A DNA stretch of 64,000 nt, from the NCBI GenBank assembly GCA_900771005.1, contig CAAGMI010000277.1:1-64000 (forward strand), written 5' to 3'. This document shows, one piece after another, positions 39,504 to 49,108 of this stretch. The notes under the pieces were generated by a model. That model was given only the letters and a program-made list of their open reading frames with translations. It was not told the DNA's origin and did not search any database. A program made the position numbers and the translations under genes. The DNA is from Rikenellaceae bacterium (lineage in GTDB: Bacteria; Bacteroidota; Bacteroidia; Bacteroidales; UBA932). Position 1 is the first letter of the stretch, and the number at the start of each line of letters is the position of its first letter.

Positions 39504-41149
39504 TGACCAGATCCATTGTGCCGGCATTCCTGCTGGCCTTCTGTTGCCTGTGCGCACAGGCACAGATCACTGTAGGCGAATCAGTATCAAGGAATGAGTT
39601 CGGAATAGATGGCGGGACATTCATAAGCCCGTCAGGGACTCTCAAGGCCGTGTATGTAAAGGATGAGAGCGCTATAAGCGAGTTTCCTCTGCTGAACATA
39701 CGCACCAGGACAGGAGAGCTGAAAAGCATAAAATATCCGATGAACGGCATGCCTTCGGAGAAACTTCTCCTGCAGGTCAGGGACAGTCTGGAAAATGTCA
39801 TCAGCACAATGCAGGTAAGTGATTTCACGGATGAGAGATATCTTACCGGCATCAGTTGGTCACCGGACGACAGATACATTTTCATCCAGGTACTCGACAG
39901 AGCCCAGCACCATATGCACCTGAATATGTACAGGGCTGAAGACGGAAGTTTCGTGCGAACCCTGCTTACCGAGGAGAACGATGCCTGGGTAGAACCGCTG
40001 GACCCGCTTTACAATATCAAGGGAAGCTACAGATTCATATACAGGACAAACAACCGTGACGGCTATCGCAATCTGTATGAGCTCGATACCCTTGGGCATC
40101 TGCGCCGGCTCACCGTCACCGATGCCGACGTGCAATATATGGGCAATGACGGCAGGTATCTGTACTACACATCTGCAGAAGTCTCCCCTATCGAGAACCA
40201 TCTTTTCAGACTTGACCTTAAAAAGAAGAAAGCCAAACCGGAAAGACTCACCAAAGAGCCAGGCTGGCACAGGATCATAATGGCGAAGGACTGCAGCTAC
40301 AGGGACGTGTGGAGCAGCCTGGAGCAGCCTCCTTCAGACAGGACCGAGGCCGTCAAAGACAGCCTTTTAAAGAACAGGCGCGCCATCGTCGAGCTTGGAT
40401 CGGTCAAGTCCGCAGACGGGAAATATGACAACTACTACCGCCTGGTGAAGCCTCTGGACTTCGACCCTCAGAAGAAGTACCCTCTTGTACTTTACGTTTA
40501 CGGAGGGCCTCATTCACAGATGGTAACGGACAGCTGGATGGGAGCCGCAAGGGATCTCGACATAGTTCTTGCGGAAAAAGGCTTCATCGTTTATACCCAG
40601 GACAACAGAGGCACGCAGAACAGGGGCATGGAGTACGAGCAGGCGATAAACCGCAGGTGCGGTCAGGTCGAGATGGAAGACCAGATGGCAGGCCTCAGAC
40701 AGCTTCTTGAAAACAGTCCTTGGATAGACAGCTCAAGGATTGGAGTAAGCGGATGGAGCTATGGTGGTTTCATGACAATTTCGTTGATGACGACTTATCC
40801 CGACATGTTCAAGGCAGCGGCATGCGGTGGACCCGTGATAGACTGGAAATGGTATGAGGTGATGTATGGAGAAAGATATATGGATACCCCTCAGACCAAT
40901 CCGGAAGGATTTGAGCAGACATCGATCATAAACAAGGCGGACAGGCTCAAGGGCAAACTTCTCATATGTCAGGGCATGAATGACGAAACGGTACTGCCGA
41001 TCAACTCCCTGAGTTTCGTACAGAAGTGTGTGGAACTTGGGATACAGCTGGATTATTTCCCATACCCGGTATCGCCTCACAATGTCGAGAGAAAATGGCG
41101 GCAGCATCTGCTGACCAAATTCGCCGACTATTTCACTGAGAATCTATAA
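39500..41149 (+). CDS. S9 family prolyl oligopeptidase / DPP IV-like, short form (549 aa)
   Basis: Releases N-terminal dipeptides, usually X-Pro, in the periplasm. Seen: signal peptide (about 1-20), a reduced propeller part (about 25-300, e.g. TGISWSPDDRYIFIQVLDRA), then the alpha/beta hydrolase: YPLVLYVYGGPHSQMV, catalytic Ser420 in SGWSYGGFM, Asp in GMNDETVLP and His in PVSPHNV. Known: DPP IV proteins have about 700-740 residues; here the N-terminal domain is 150 or more residues shorter, so some blades must be missing or compressed. Starts inside the stop of the previous gene (4-bp overlap) and is followed by kbl after 12 bp. Confidence 0.9.
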   Translation: MMTRSIVPAFLLAFCCLCAQAQITVGESVSRNEFGIDGGTFISPSGTLKAVYVKDESAISEFPLLNIRTRTGELKSIKYPMNGMPSEKLLLQVRDSLENVISTMQVSDFTDERYLTGISWSPDDRYIFIQVLDRAQHHMHLNMYRAEDGSFVRTLLTEENDAWVEPLDPLYNIKGSYRFIYRTNNRDGYRNLYELDTLGHLRRLTVTDADVQYMGNDGRYLYYTSAEVSPIENHLFRLDLKKKKAKPERLTKEPGWHRIIMAKDCSYRDVWSSLEQPPSDRTEAVKDSLLKNRRAIVELGSVKSADGKYDNYYRLVKPLDFDPQKKYPLVLYVYGGPHSQMVTDSWMGAARDLDIVLAEKGFIVYTQDNRGTQNRGMEYEQAINRRCGQVEMEDQMAGLRQLLENSPWIDSSRIGVSGWSYGGFMTISLMTTYPDMFKAAACGGPVIDWKWYEVMYGERYMDTPQTNPEGFEQTSIINKADRLKGKLLICQGMNDETVLPINSLSFVQKCVELGIQLDYFPYPVSPHNVERKWRQHLLTKFADYFTENL

Positions 41150-41161
41150 AAACAAAATATT

Positions 41162-42352
41162 ATGTACGGCAAATTCAGGGACTATCTTCAGAAAGAACTG
41201 AAGGCCATAGACGAAGCAGGTCTATACAAAAGGGAGAGAATGATTTGTTCTCCTCAGGGAGCTGAAATCACTTTGGCAGACGGAAGCAAGGCGCTCAATT
41301 TCTGCGCGAACAATTATCTCGGGCTGGCAAACAACAAACGTCTTATCGACGCCGCAAAGAAAGCTATGGATGACCGCGGTTACGGTATGTCATCTGTCAG
41401 GTTCATCTGCGGCCAGCAGGACCTCCACAGGCAGTTGGAGAAAGCCATTGCCGAGTATTTCCATACTGACGACACAATCCTCTATGCCGCATGCTTTGAT
41501 GCGAACGGAGGTGTTTTCGAGCCTCTTCTCTCGGAACAGGACGCTATCATCTCGGATTCCCTGAACCACGCTTCTATAATAGACGGAGTAAGACTTTGCA
41601 AGGCTGTCAGATACCGCTACGAAAACGCAGACATGGAAGATCTGGAGCGCTGTCTGAAAGAATCCCAGGCGCAGAGGTTCCGCATCATTGTGACTGACGG
41701 AGTGTTCTCTATGGACGGGAACGTAGCTCCTGTAGACAAGATATGCGAGCTCGCTGAAAAATACGATGCACTGGTAATGGTGGACGAGAGCCATTCAGCG
41801 GGAGTCGTCGGCCCTACTGGGCGTGGTGTGGCCGAACAGTACAACTGCTACGGGCGCATTGACATACATACGGGAACCCTCGGAAAGTCCTTCGGCGGGG
41901 CCGTAGGCGGATTCACGACAGGAAGGCAGGAGATCATCGACATGCTCCGTCAGAGAAGCCGTCCATACCTGTTCTCGAATTCCCTTCCTCCAATGATCAC
42001 GGCAGCCGGCATCGAACTGTTCAAAATGCTTTCTGAAAGTTCCGAGCTGAACAAAAAGCTCAAGGAGAACGTAGACTATTTCAGAGACAGGATGATAGCT
42101 GCGGGATTTGACATCAAGCCTACACAGTCGGCCATCTGTGCAGTGATGCTTTATGACGCACCGTTAAGCCAGAAATTCGCCGCCGCAATGGCAGAGGAAG
42201 GCATTTTCGTAACTGGATTCTACTACCCGGTCGTACCTAAGGGACAGGCGCGCATAAGGGTCCAGCTGTCCGCAGCACATACACGGGAACATCTCGACAA
42301 AGCCATTGAAGCATTCGTCAAGGTCGGAAAATCCTTGAATGTCATCAAATAG
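41162..42352 (+). CDS. kbl: Glycine C-acetyltransferase (2-amino-3-ketobutyrate CoA ligase, 396 aa)
   Basis: PLP enzyme splitting 2-amino-3-ketobutyrate with CoA into glycine and acetyl-CoA. Seen: NFCANNYLGLANNKRL, SVRFICGQQDLHRQLE, VDESHSAGVVGPTGRG (Asp contacting PLP) and TGTLGKSFGGAVGG with the PLP Lys. Length is exactly that of Kbl. Its partner Tdh, which makes the substrate from threonine, is encoded at 49093-50055 on the other strand. Overlaps dinB by 14 bp. Confidence 0.95.
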   Translation: MYGKFRDYLQKELKAIDEAGLYKRERMICSPQGAEITLADGSKALNFCANNYLGLANNKRLIDAAKKAMDDRGYGMSSVRFICGQQDLHRQLEKAIAEYFHTDDTILYAACFDANGGVFEPLLSEQDAIISDSLNHASIIDGVRLCKAVRYRYENADMEDLERCLKESQAQRFRIIVTDGVFSMDGNVAPVDKICELAEKYDALVMVDESHSAGVVGPTGRGVAEQYNCYGRIDIHTGTLGKSFGGAVGGFTTGRQEIIDMLRQRSRPYLFSNSLPPMITAAGIELFKMLSESSELNKKLKENVDYFRDRMIAAGFDIKPTQSAICAVMLYDAPLSQKFAAAMAEEGIFVTGFYYPVVPKGQARIRVQLSAAHTREHLDKAIEAFVKVGKSLNVIK

Positions 42353-43709
42353 AGTCGTATTCCACATTGACGTAAACAGTGCGTTCGTATCCTGGTCCGC
42401 GGTGAAGATTCTATCCGAAGGCGGACGGGATATACGTCTGGTTCCGTCTGTCGTGTCCGGGGATCCGTCCGACCGGAGAAGCATAGTGGCCGCCAAATCC
42501 ATTCCCTGCAAGAAATACGGCATAAATACTGCGGAGCCGGTTTCCATGGCCATCCGCAAATGCCCTCATCTCGTCATAGTGCGGGGTGACTGGGAATGGT
42601 ACAAGAAATGCTCCACCAACTTCATCTCCATCTGCCGCACTTATTCACCCATTCTGCAGCAGTTCTCCATAGATGAATGTTTCATAGAAATGACCGACCA
42701 TCTGCATGGCAGGGATCCTTTGTCCGTAGCAGACAGCCTGCGCGAAGAGATAAAGTCCAGACTTGGCTTTACGGTCAACGTAGGGATAGGCTCCAACAAG
42801 CTGCTCGCCAAGATGGCGTCGGATTTCGAGAAACCGGACAAGACGCATACCCTGTGGTCGGAGGAGGTGGAGACGAAGATGTGGCCTCTCCCCGTTGGAG
42901 ACCTGTTGTGGGTCGGTAGAAAGACACAGGAACGCCTTACAGCATACGGTGTAAAGACCATCCGTGACCTCGCCATGCTGCCATTCCCCGCTCTAGAAAG
43001 GGTCGTAGGGCAGAAATTCGCGCAACAGATGCACGACAGCGCCAACGGCATAGACAACTCTGTCGTAAACACGGAAGAAGCGGAGGCTAAGAGTTACAGC
43101 GCGGAACGCACTTTCCGTGAGGACATCACCGACCCCGGGAAACTGGACAGGGAACTCTTCAAAGTCGCCTGCGAAGTCGCGCACAGAATCCGGAAAGACG
43201 AGTTCTACGCATCCGGAGTATCAGTTCTCGTCAAGACAAAAGACTTCGAGGTGCATGCCAAACAATGTTCGCTTTCCCAGCCGACAGACGTTACGGCACT
43301 TCTGCTCAATGAGGGAAGAAGACTCATACCAAACATATGGGACGGTATCACCCCTCTCCGCCAGGTAGGTTTCGGAGTATTCAAACTGACTCACGAGGAG
43401 GGTCTGCAACTGTCGCTGTTTGAAGATGACAGGATATCTTACTACCGGCAGTGGGACAAAGACTATGATGCAAAGGCGAATGCCAATAAGAGTGATTCCA
43501 GACACCGTCAGAGAGGGAAGGAGAAGGCTTTGGTGTTCTCATACCATACTGGAGAGGAAGCACTTGCGGCGGCGAAGAAATCTGTCAGGACAGGGAGAAA
43601 CCTCACATTCGCAAGAGCGCCGCTCCCGGACGGGACGGATTGTTTTTCGGTAATGGACAACGAGGGCAGCGTCGTTGAGAAGCATACCGTATTAAAATTG
43701 CTTAAATGA
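42339..43709 (+). CDS. dinB: Y-family DNA polymerase IV with C-terminal extension (456 aa)
   Basis: Error-prone translesion polymerase. Seen: catalytic HIDVNSAFVSW, FSIDECFIEMTD, GIGSNKLLAKMASDFEKPD, helix-hairpin-helix WVGRKTQERLTAYGVKTIRD and a little-finger domain with SYSAERTFREDI. The clamp-binding motif QLSLF is at about residue 356. Odd: this motif normally lies near the very end, but here about 95 residues follow, including a basic stretch (KSDSRHRQRGKEK) and a small domain ending VEKHTVLKLLK. Starts within the kbl 3' end (14-bp overlap). Confidence 0.93.
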   Translation: MSSNRVVFHIDVNSAFVSWSAVKILSEGGRDIRLVPSVVSGDPSDRRSIVAAKSIPCKKYGINTAEPVSMAIRKCPHLVIVRGDWEWYKKCSTNFISICRTYSPILQQFSIDECFIEMTDHLHGRDPLSVADSLREEIKSRLGFTVNVGIGSNKLLAKMASDFEKPDKTHTLWSEEVETKMWPLPVGDLLWVGRKTQERLTAYGVKTIRDLAMLPFPALERVVGQKFAQQMHDSANGIDNSVVNTEEAEAKSYSAERTFREDITDPGKLDRELFKVACEVAHRIRKDEFYASGVSVLVKTKDFEVHAKQCSLSQPTDVTALLLNEGRRLIPNIWDGITPLRQVGFGVFKLTHEEGLQLSLFEDDRISYYRQWDKDYDAKANANKSDSRHRQRGKEKALVFSYHTGEEALAAAKKSVRTGRNLTFARAPLPDGTDCFSVMDNEGSVVEKHTVLKLLK

Positions 43710-43762
43710 AGATTTTCAGGATAAAAGTTTATATATTTATCCGAAGTAACATATCTCTTGAC

Positions 43763-46700
43763 ATGAAAACCACATTATTTACATCCATCCTGATGCTTGC
43801 CTGCATAAATCTGGCAGGTCAAAACAAGACATATCTGAACAATCTCCCGTACTACGTGGAAAACACGGAAGTGTACGGAGAGGGACAGGAAGACGGCAGG
43901 GCTTTCCATATCCCTGCATCCAGCATATCTCTCAACGGGAAATGGAAGTTCCTGTATAGCGAAAGCCCTTACGACATACCGCAGGATTTCTTCGCTCCAT
44001 CCTTCAATGACCGCAGATGGCCTGACATCACAGTTCCTTCCAATTGGGAGATGCAGGGCTTCGGGCAGGCGCTCTTCCGTAACGTATCCGCTCCGTTCGC
44101 GACAAATATGCCGCAGGCAGCCATTGATGCGCAGCAGAAAGCCAGAGGGTGGAGAGGACCGGCCAGAGCAGCGGCCAAACCGGCGCCTTATTCGGTAACT
44201 CCTCCTGAGGTACCGATGGACGTAAATCCTACCGGGGCATACAGGACATCCTTCAACATACCTTCAGAATGGAAGGGTGAGCAGATATTCCTGAGGTTTG
44301 AGAAAGTGGCATCCGCATCATTCGTATGGGTCAACGGGCAGCAGGTAGGATACAATGAAGGAGCCCAGGAGCCTTCGGAATACAATATAACTAAATATGT
44401 CAAGCAGGGAAAGAACACACTGGCAGTCCTTGTGCTGAAATACAGTGACGGATACTATCTGGAAGGACAGGATTACTGGCGTCTCGCAGGAATATTCGAT
44501 GACGTAACCGTATATGCAAGTCCTGACTCACGGATATGGGACTACCAGGTCATCACGGAATTCGACGAACAGTTCACTGATTCGGAGGTCGAGCTGAACG
44601 TGGAGCTGAGAGCGTACAATTCCGACAAAAGCGGATACTCGCTTGAAGCAGTCATCTCAAAGGATGGGAAAGATGTGGCTCAGATGTCCAGCGAAGGCAT
44701 ATCAATATCCGCAGGGGAAAGCCATACCGTACATTTTCATTCAAATGTCGCAGCCCCGAAGAAATGGACAGCGGAAACACCGGAACTGTACACACTTGCC
44801 ATGACGCTCAAGGATAACGAAGGGAAGGTTGTGGACAGAATGGAAAAGAGGATGGGATTCAAGAAGACGGAAATCATAGACGGTGTGTTCTATCTTAACG
44901 GCAAGCCTATCAAGGTAAACGCGCAATGCTCACACATGCAGCACCCCGTACTGGGACACGCCATGGATGAGGCCACTGTGAGAAAAGATATGGAGATACT
45001 CAAGCAGTTCGGGTTCAACGGTGTCAGGACATCCCACTACCCTCCTGTGAACGAGTATCTGGACCTCGCCGATGAATATGGTCTCTATATAATAGACGAG
45101 ACCGGGGACGAGGCGCACGCAACGGAATGGGTATCATATCTTCCGGAGTATGCTGACATGTACCGCGAAAGGGTCCGCCAGATGGTGCTGCGCGACCGCA
45201 ACCACGCATGTGTTCTTTTCTGGAGTGCGGGCAACGAATCAGGCGAGGGACCTAATATTGCCGAGGTCGTCAAGGAGGGCAGGAAATATGATCCGACAAG
45301 GTTCTGGATGTACGGAGGTAACGCTCCGAAGAACCCTGCAGAAGAGATTGTGGGCCCACGCTACCCTATTCCAATCGAGCACGAATTGTCATACGGCATG
45401 GACAGCACTGACAAGAGACCTTCATTCATGGATGAGTATCTTTCAGTTGCCGGCAACGCAGGTGGCGGGTTCGATGACTTCTGGAGGGAGATATATGACC
45501 ACCCGTCACTTATGGGTGGAGCAGTATGGGATTTCGTGAGTCCCGGCCTGCTGGAAAGAGTACGGATCCTTGAAGACAAGTCCCCATATGCCACAAAGGC
45601 CAACATAATGGGAAATGCCAAGCTCGTAAAGGGCAAGACCGGACGGGCAGTCGATCTTGGAAAGTCTGACCAGTGGATTCAGGTTTACAGAGGAGACAAT
45701 GTGGAAATCAGCGGGAACAAGCTCACGCTCACCCTGGACATATACCCACGTTCCTACAACAAGAGCGGAGGCTATATGATTACCAAAGGCAGCAACCAGT
45801 ATGGATTGAGACAGATTGGAGGGGAAAAGATAGAATTCTATATCGACAACGGGTCTAGAATAAGCCTCACCGGTGAACTTCCTGAAGATTGGGAGGACAG
45901 GTGGCACAACGTCTGCGCAGTCTATGACTCTGAGAAGATGACCATCTACATAGACTCGAAGGAGGTCGCAAGCCAGAGTGCATCAGGATACATCAGGAAC
46001 TTACCGCTGTCAGTATGCATAGGAAGGGACGAAGAGAAGAACGGACAGGATATCTCGGAATATCTTGCCGACGCACTCATTGACAATGTGGGCATCTTTG
46101 CCGATGCTGTCACGCCGCAGGAAGGATTCGACCCGCAGAAGTCAGTCCTCTGGCTTGATTTTGAGAAAGAGACGGATGAGGGGACATTCTATACCTATGG
46201 CGCGGGTGCCAGAACATACGGAAGCATCTGGCCGGACAGGACTCCACAGCCAGAGATGTATCAGATGAAGAAAAGCGCACAGCCACTGGTCTACAGGCTT
46301 CTTGATTCCAGAACAGGGACTGTAGAAATCCTGAACAGGAACAGCTTTGTCAATGCATCCGTATACAATACAGCATGGACGATAACGGCAGATGATGAAA
46401 CTGTAGCATCCGGTACTCTTGACCTGGACATCGAGCCTTCGCAGGCTAAGACATTCAACATTCCTTTCAGCAAGCCGGAGATCAAGCCAGGAAGGCAATA
46501 CAGACTGACAATCAGCACTACTCTCTCCAAGGATGAGATCTGGGCGTGCAAGGGTCATGAAGTAGCCTGGGAGCAGTTCGAGCTCATCTCCTGGAATCTG
46601 CCTGAAGAAAACTCTCCGAAACCGGAAGGAAAGGTCACATTGGAAACCTCCGACGGCAAGATTGCAGTAGTGGGTTCCGGTTTCCGATACAGTTTTGACG

Positions 46701-47620
46701 CGGTCAGCGGGACTCTTTGCGAAATGGAAATCGGAGGGAAGACGGTGCTTTCAGCTCCTCTCAAACTCAATGTCTGGCGAGCTCCTGTCACAAATGAGAT
46801 TGACGGTTGGAATGCATACTCCTCACGTGCGGCCATGACCGGGAACAAAGCAGGATACGGCGCAATCGGCCACAGCAACACTCTCGCTTCGATGTATTAT
46901 TCCGCAGGCCTTGACAAGATAGGCTACATTCCGGCATCGGTAAACGTCCGTCTGGCCGATGGTTCTGCATATATAGATGTCAGGGAGCTTGCTCTCTTCG
47001 GTGCATCCACCGAACGGCAGCTTGACGCCTACATTTTCGGCCGCGCAAGTACAGGCGTGGAAAGTATATATTCCTACAAGATCGACGCGGACGGAACGGT
47101 TACGGTGCACCACCTTGTAAACCCTCAGGGAGAGATGCCTGCATGGCTTCCGAGAATAGGCGTAAGCATGTCGATAGACGGATCCCTGAGCAATGTGGAA
47201 TGGTACGGAAGAGGACCTCAGGCCTCATATCCAGACAGGAAATCAGGATACAGGATCGGTATTTACAAGGATACTGTTGAAGATATGTATGAGCCTTATC
47301 TCATTCCTCAGGATTACGGACTGAGAACGGACAACCGCTGGGTAAGATTCACGGACGCAGACGGCAATGGGCTCCAGTTCAGCGTCAACGAGCCGTTTGC
47401 ATTCAACGCATATCCGTTCACGACAGAGAACCTGACAAAGAGCGTTTATCAGTACCAGTTGCAGAAGAGCGAAAACATAACCCTCAATATAGACTATGCT
47501 ACAAGTGGTGTAGGATGTACTGCACGTGGCATATTCGATGCCTACAGAGCATACCCGACGGGCTATGAGAGGACTATCACAATCAAGCCGCTTTTCAACG
47601 CCGGTCCAAGTCAGGACTAG
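43763..47620 (+). CDS. Large GH2 beta-galactosidase-like enzyme with inserted LamG-like domain (1285 aa)
   Basis: Seen: signal peptide (MKTTLFTSILMLACINLAG), jelly-roll domain with an Ala/Pro-rich insertion (about 112-150), Ig-like domain, TIM barrel with acid/base Glu492 (SAGNESGEG) and nucleophile Glu558 (FMDEYLS), GGAVWDFVSPG at about 584, then a concanavalin/LamG-like domain (about 610-790: YMITKGSNQYGLRQIGGEKI, RWHNVCAVYDSEKMTIYIDS), after which the barrel end resumes (IWPDRTPQPEMYQMKK), then sandwich and C-terminal domains. Known: LamG domains bind sugars or proteins. The insertion lies between the last barrel strand and helix. Start at ATG 43763 (signal peptide); 43706 adds an unrelated stretch. 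Confidence 0.9.
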   Translation: MKTTLFTSILMLACINLAGQNKTYLNNLPYYVENTEVYGEGQEDGRAFHIPASSISLNGKWKFLYSESPYDIPQDFFAPSFNDRRWPDITVPSNWEMQGFGQALFRNVSAPFATNMPQAAIDAQQKARGWRGPARAAAKPAPYSVTPPEVPMDVNPTGAYRTSFNIPSEWKGEQIFLRFEKVASASFVWVNGQQVGYNEGAQEPSEYNITKYVKQGKNTLAVLVLKYSDGYYLEGQDYWRLAGIFDDVTVYASPDSRIWDYQVITEFDEQFTDSEVELNVELRAYNSDKSGYSLEAVISKDGKDVAQMSSEGISISAGESHTVHFHSNVAAPKKWTAETPELYTLAMTLKDNEGKVVDRMEKRMGFKKTEIIDGVFYLNGKPIKVNAQCSHMQHPVLGHAMDEATVRKDMEILKQFGFNGVRTSHYPPVNEYLDLADEYGLYIIDETGDEAHATEWVSYLPEYADMYRERVRQMVLRDRNHACVLFWSAGNESGEGPNIAEVVKEGRKYDPTRFWMYGGNAPKNPAEEIVGPRYPIPIEHELSYGMDSTDKRPSFMDEYLSVAGNAGGGFDDFWREIYDHPSLMGGAVWDFVSPGLLERVRILEDKSPYATKANIMGNAKLVKGKTGRAVDLGKSDQWIQVYRGDNVEISGNKLTLTLDIYPRSYNKSGGYMITKGSNQYGLRQIGGEKIEFYIDNGSRISLTGELPEDWEDRWHNVCAVYDSEKMTIYIDSKEVASQSASGYIRNLPLSVCIGRDEEKNGQDISEYLADALIDNVGIFADAVTPQEGFDPQKSVLWLDFEKETDEGTFYTYGAGARTYGSIWPDRTPQPEMYQMKKSAQPLVYRLLDSRTGTVEILNRNSFVNASVYNTAWTITADDETVASGTLDLDIEPSQAKTFNIPFSKPEIKPGRQYRLTISTTLSKDEIWACKGHEVAWEQFELISWNLPEENSPKPEGKVTLETSDGKIAVVGSGFRYSFDAVSGTLCEMEIGGKTVLSAPLKLNVWRAPVTNEIDGWNAYSSRAAMTGNKAGYGAIGHSNTLASMYYSAGLDKIGYIPASVNVRLADGSAYIDVRELALFGASTERQLDAYIFGRASTGVESIYSYKIDADGTVTVHHLVNPQGEMPAWLPRIGVSMSIDGSLSNVEWYGRGPQASYPDRKSGYRIGIYKDTVEDMYEPYLIPQDYGLRTDNRWVRFTDADGNGLQFSVNEPFAFNAYPFTTENLTKSVYQYQLQKSENITLNIDYATSGVGCTARGIFDAYRAYPTGYERTITIKPLFNAGPSQD

Positions 47621-48144
47621 TTATGACTCTTTGCGTATTCAAACAATTCCGGGCTGAGATGGCAATAGCCTGAAGGGTTCTTGTCCAGATAATCCTGATG
47701 GTATTCTTCGGCCCTTACAAAACGATCGAGAGGCAGCAATTCCACGGCTAATTTGCCGTGGATGCGCTTCTGTTCTTCAAAAACCTGCTGCAGGACGGGC
47801 AATACCACCTGCCCATCGGCAGCGGCATAATAGACTCCCGTACGGTATCTGGTACCCTCGTCCTCTCCCTGCTTGTTGACAGAGACGGGGTCAATGGCCT
47901 TGAAATACATTTCAACCAGACTACGGACAGAAACAGCCTTGGCATCAAACCTGACGTGAACACATTCGACATAACCTGTCGTGTCAGTATAGACCTGCTC
48001 GTATGTCGGATTGTCGACATTGCCGTTGGCATAACCTACTTCTGTCTCCACCACACCCTTTATCAACTTGAAATACTTTTCCGTCCCCCAGAAGCAGCCT
48101 CCGGCGAAATATAAGTCCTGATATTTATGCTCCGTATCAATCAT
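47617..48144 (-). CDS. msrA: Peptide methionine (S)-S-oxide reductase (175 aa)
   Basis: Repairs S-form methionine sulfoxide in proteins. Seen: FAGGCFWGTEKYF with the catalytic Cys (GCFWG, about residue 17), VGYANGNVDNPTYEQV, GYVECVHVRFDAK and YHQDYLDKNPSGYC. The last Cys may be the resolving residue. Overlaps the fRMsr gene by 4 bp and the convergent GH2 by 4 bp. Confidence 0.96.
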   Translation of the reverse strand: MIDTEHKYQDLYFAGGCFWGTEKYFKLIKGVVETEVGYANGNVDNPTYEQVYTDTTGYVECVHVRFDAKAVSVRSLVEMYFKAIDPVSVNKQGEDEGTRYRTGVYYAAADGQVVLPVLQQVFEEQKRIHGKLAVELLPLDRFVRAEEYHQDYLDKNPSGYCHLSPELFEYAKSHN

Positions 48145-48581
48145 AATTCTTCAACTATTTCTTCAAGGAACCTTCTGTCCAGTTCATCAAAGCAATCCAG
48201 TTCCCTGCTGTCAATATCAAGGACGGCGACAATATTACCGTCCTTTCTGACAGGGACTACAATCTCACTGCGTGACTCGCTGGAGCAGGCTATGTGCCCG
48301 GGGAACTTGTCAACGTCAGGAACTACTATAGTCTCCCCTGCCTTCCAGGCGCTTCCGCAGACACCTTTTCCGAACGGTATGCGCGTACAGGCCATAGGTC
48401 CATGGAACGGCCCCAGGACTAGTTCATCGGCATCAACCCGATAAAATCCGGTCCACCAGAATCCGAATGTTTCATGAAGGAGAGAGGACAGGTTCGCCAT
48501 ATTGGCTATCATATCCCGTTCACCTTCAAGAAGTGATTTCACGCGTGGCAGGACTGCCACATATTTTTCTTCCTTTGTCAT
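48141..48581 (-). CDS. msrC: Free methionine (R)-sulfoxide reductase, GAF type (146 aa)
   Basis: Reduces free (not protein-bound) Met-R-sulfoxide. Seen: GAF fold with WWTGFYRVDADELVLGPFHG, and the three conserved cysteines in CTRIPFGKGVCGSAWK and HIACSSESRSEIVVP. The acidic SSESRSEIVVPV loop and DIDSREL tail are the normal family features. Encoded between msrA and a GNAT gene with 4-bp overlaps on both sides. Confidence 0.93.
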   Translation of the reverse strand: MTKEEKYVAVLPRVKSLLEGERDMIANMANLSSLLHETFGFWWTGFYRVDADELVLGPFHGPMACTRIPFGKGVCGSAWKAGETIVVPDVDKFPGHIACSSESRSEIVVPVRKDGNIVAVLDIDSRELDCFDELDRRFLEEIVEEL

Positions 48582-49069
48582 ATTTCCAGTTTCTGATATG
48601 CAAGCCTCGGGTCTCCGTCCAACAGGTGAATGATACCGCAGTACACGAAGCCGAATTTTTCCACACAGTGACGCATTATCCTGTTGTCCTCATGCGTATC
48701 TATACGCAGGTTCCGGCATTGAGCCCAGCACCAGTCAAAACAGGCGGAGGCTATCCCATGGCTATCCTTTGAGCTTGCAAGCCTGTGAATGGTACAATAC
48801 GGCCTGCTGTCATCACACCACTCTCCCCCTTCGATCCTGATATAGGTTTCCTCGATACCGGGGATAAAGGCGAAGTATCCTTCAAGTTGTCCGGATTCCT
48901 CGATGACGTATCCGTATGAATTGCCTATATCTGAGCGTATGAGTTCCTCAGACGGATATCCGTTGATCCACTGAGTCATATTCCCGTTTGCACGCATTAT
49001 GCCCCTGGCCTCCCCGCATATTTCCATAATGCGTGGAACGTCCGGATATTCTGCCTCTCTGATCTTCAT
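48578..49069 (-). CDS. GNAT-family N-acetyltransferase (163 aa)
   Basis: Acetyl-CoA-dependent transferase with unknown substrate. Seen: N-terminal RIMEICGEARGIMRANGNMT, AFIPGIEETYIRIEGG, a weakly conserved CoA loop around RLASSKDSHGIASACFDW and the late strand LRIDTHEDNRIMRHCVEKFG, typical of the family. First gene of a three-gene unit with the two sulfoxide reductases (4-bp overlap). Confidence 0.85.
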   Translation of the reverse strand: MKIREAEYPDVPRIMEICGEARGIMRANGNMTQWINGYPSEELIRSDIGNSYGYVIEESGQLEGYFAFIPGIEETYIRIEGGEWCDDSRPYCTIHRLASSKDSHGIASACFDWCWAQCRNLRIDTHEDNRIMRHCVEKFGFVYCGIIHLLDGDPRLAYQKLEI

Positions 49070-49081
49070 GCAGGAATATTT

Positions 49082-49108
49082 AAAAAAGCGGTTTACTGAA
49101 CCGCTTTT
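49082..49108 (-). terminator. Rho-independent terminator overlapping the tdh stop codon
   Basis: Minus strand AAAAGCGGTT-CAGTA-AACCGCTTTT, perfect 10-bp stem followed by more T. The tdh stop codon (49093-49095) and its last four sense codons lie within the hairpin. It ends the gyrB-HD-tig-tdh transcript. Confidence 0.9.

Noticed and set aside
38979..39563. Minus-strand open frame across the GC-rich segment
   Set aside because: It is antisense to two plausible genes, crosses a terminator and has repetitive Arg-rich low-complexity content.
43706..43762. Earlier start for the large GH2 gene overlapping dinB
   Set aside because: It would place 19 unrelated residues before a good signal peptide that starts at 43763.
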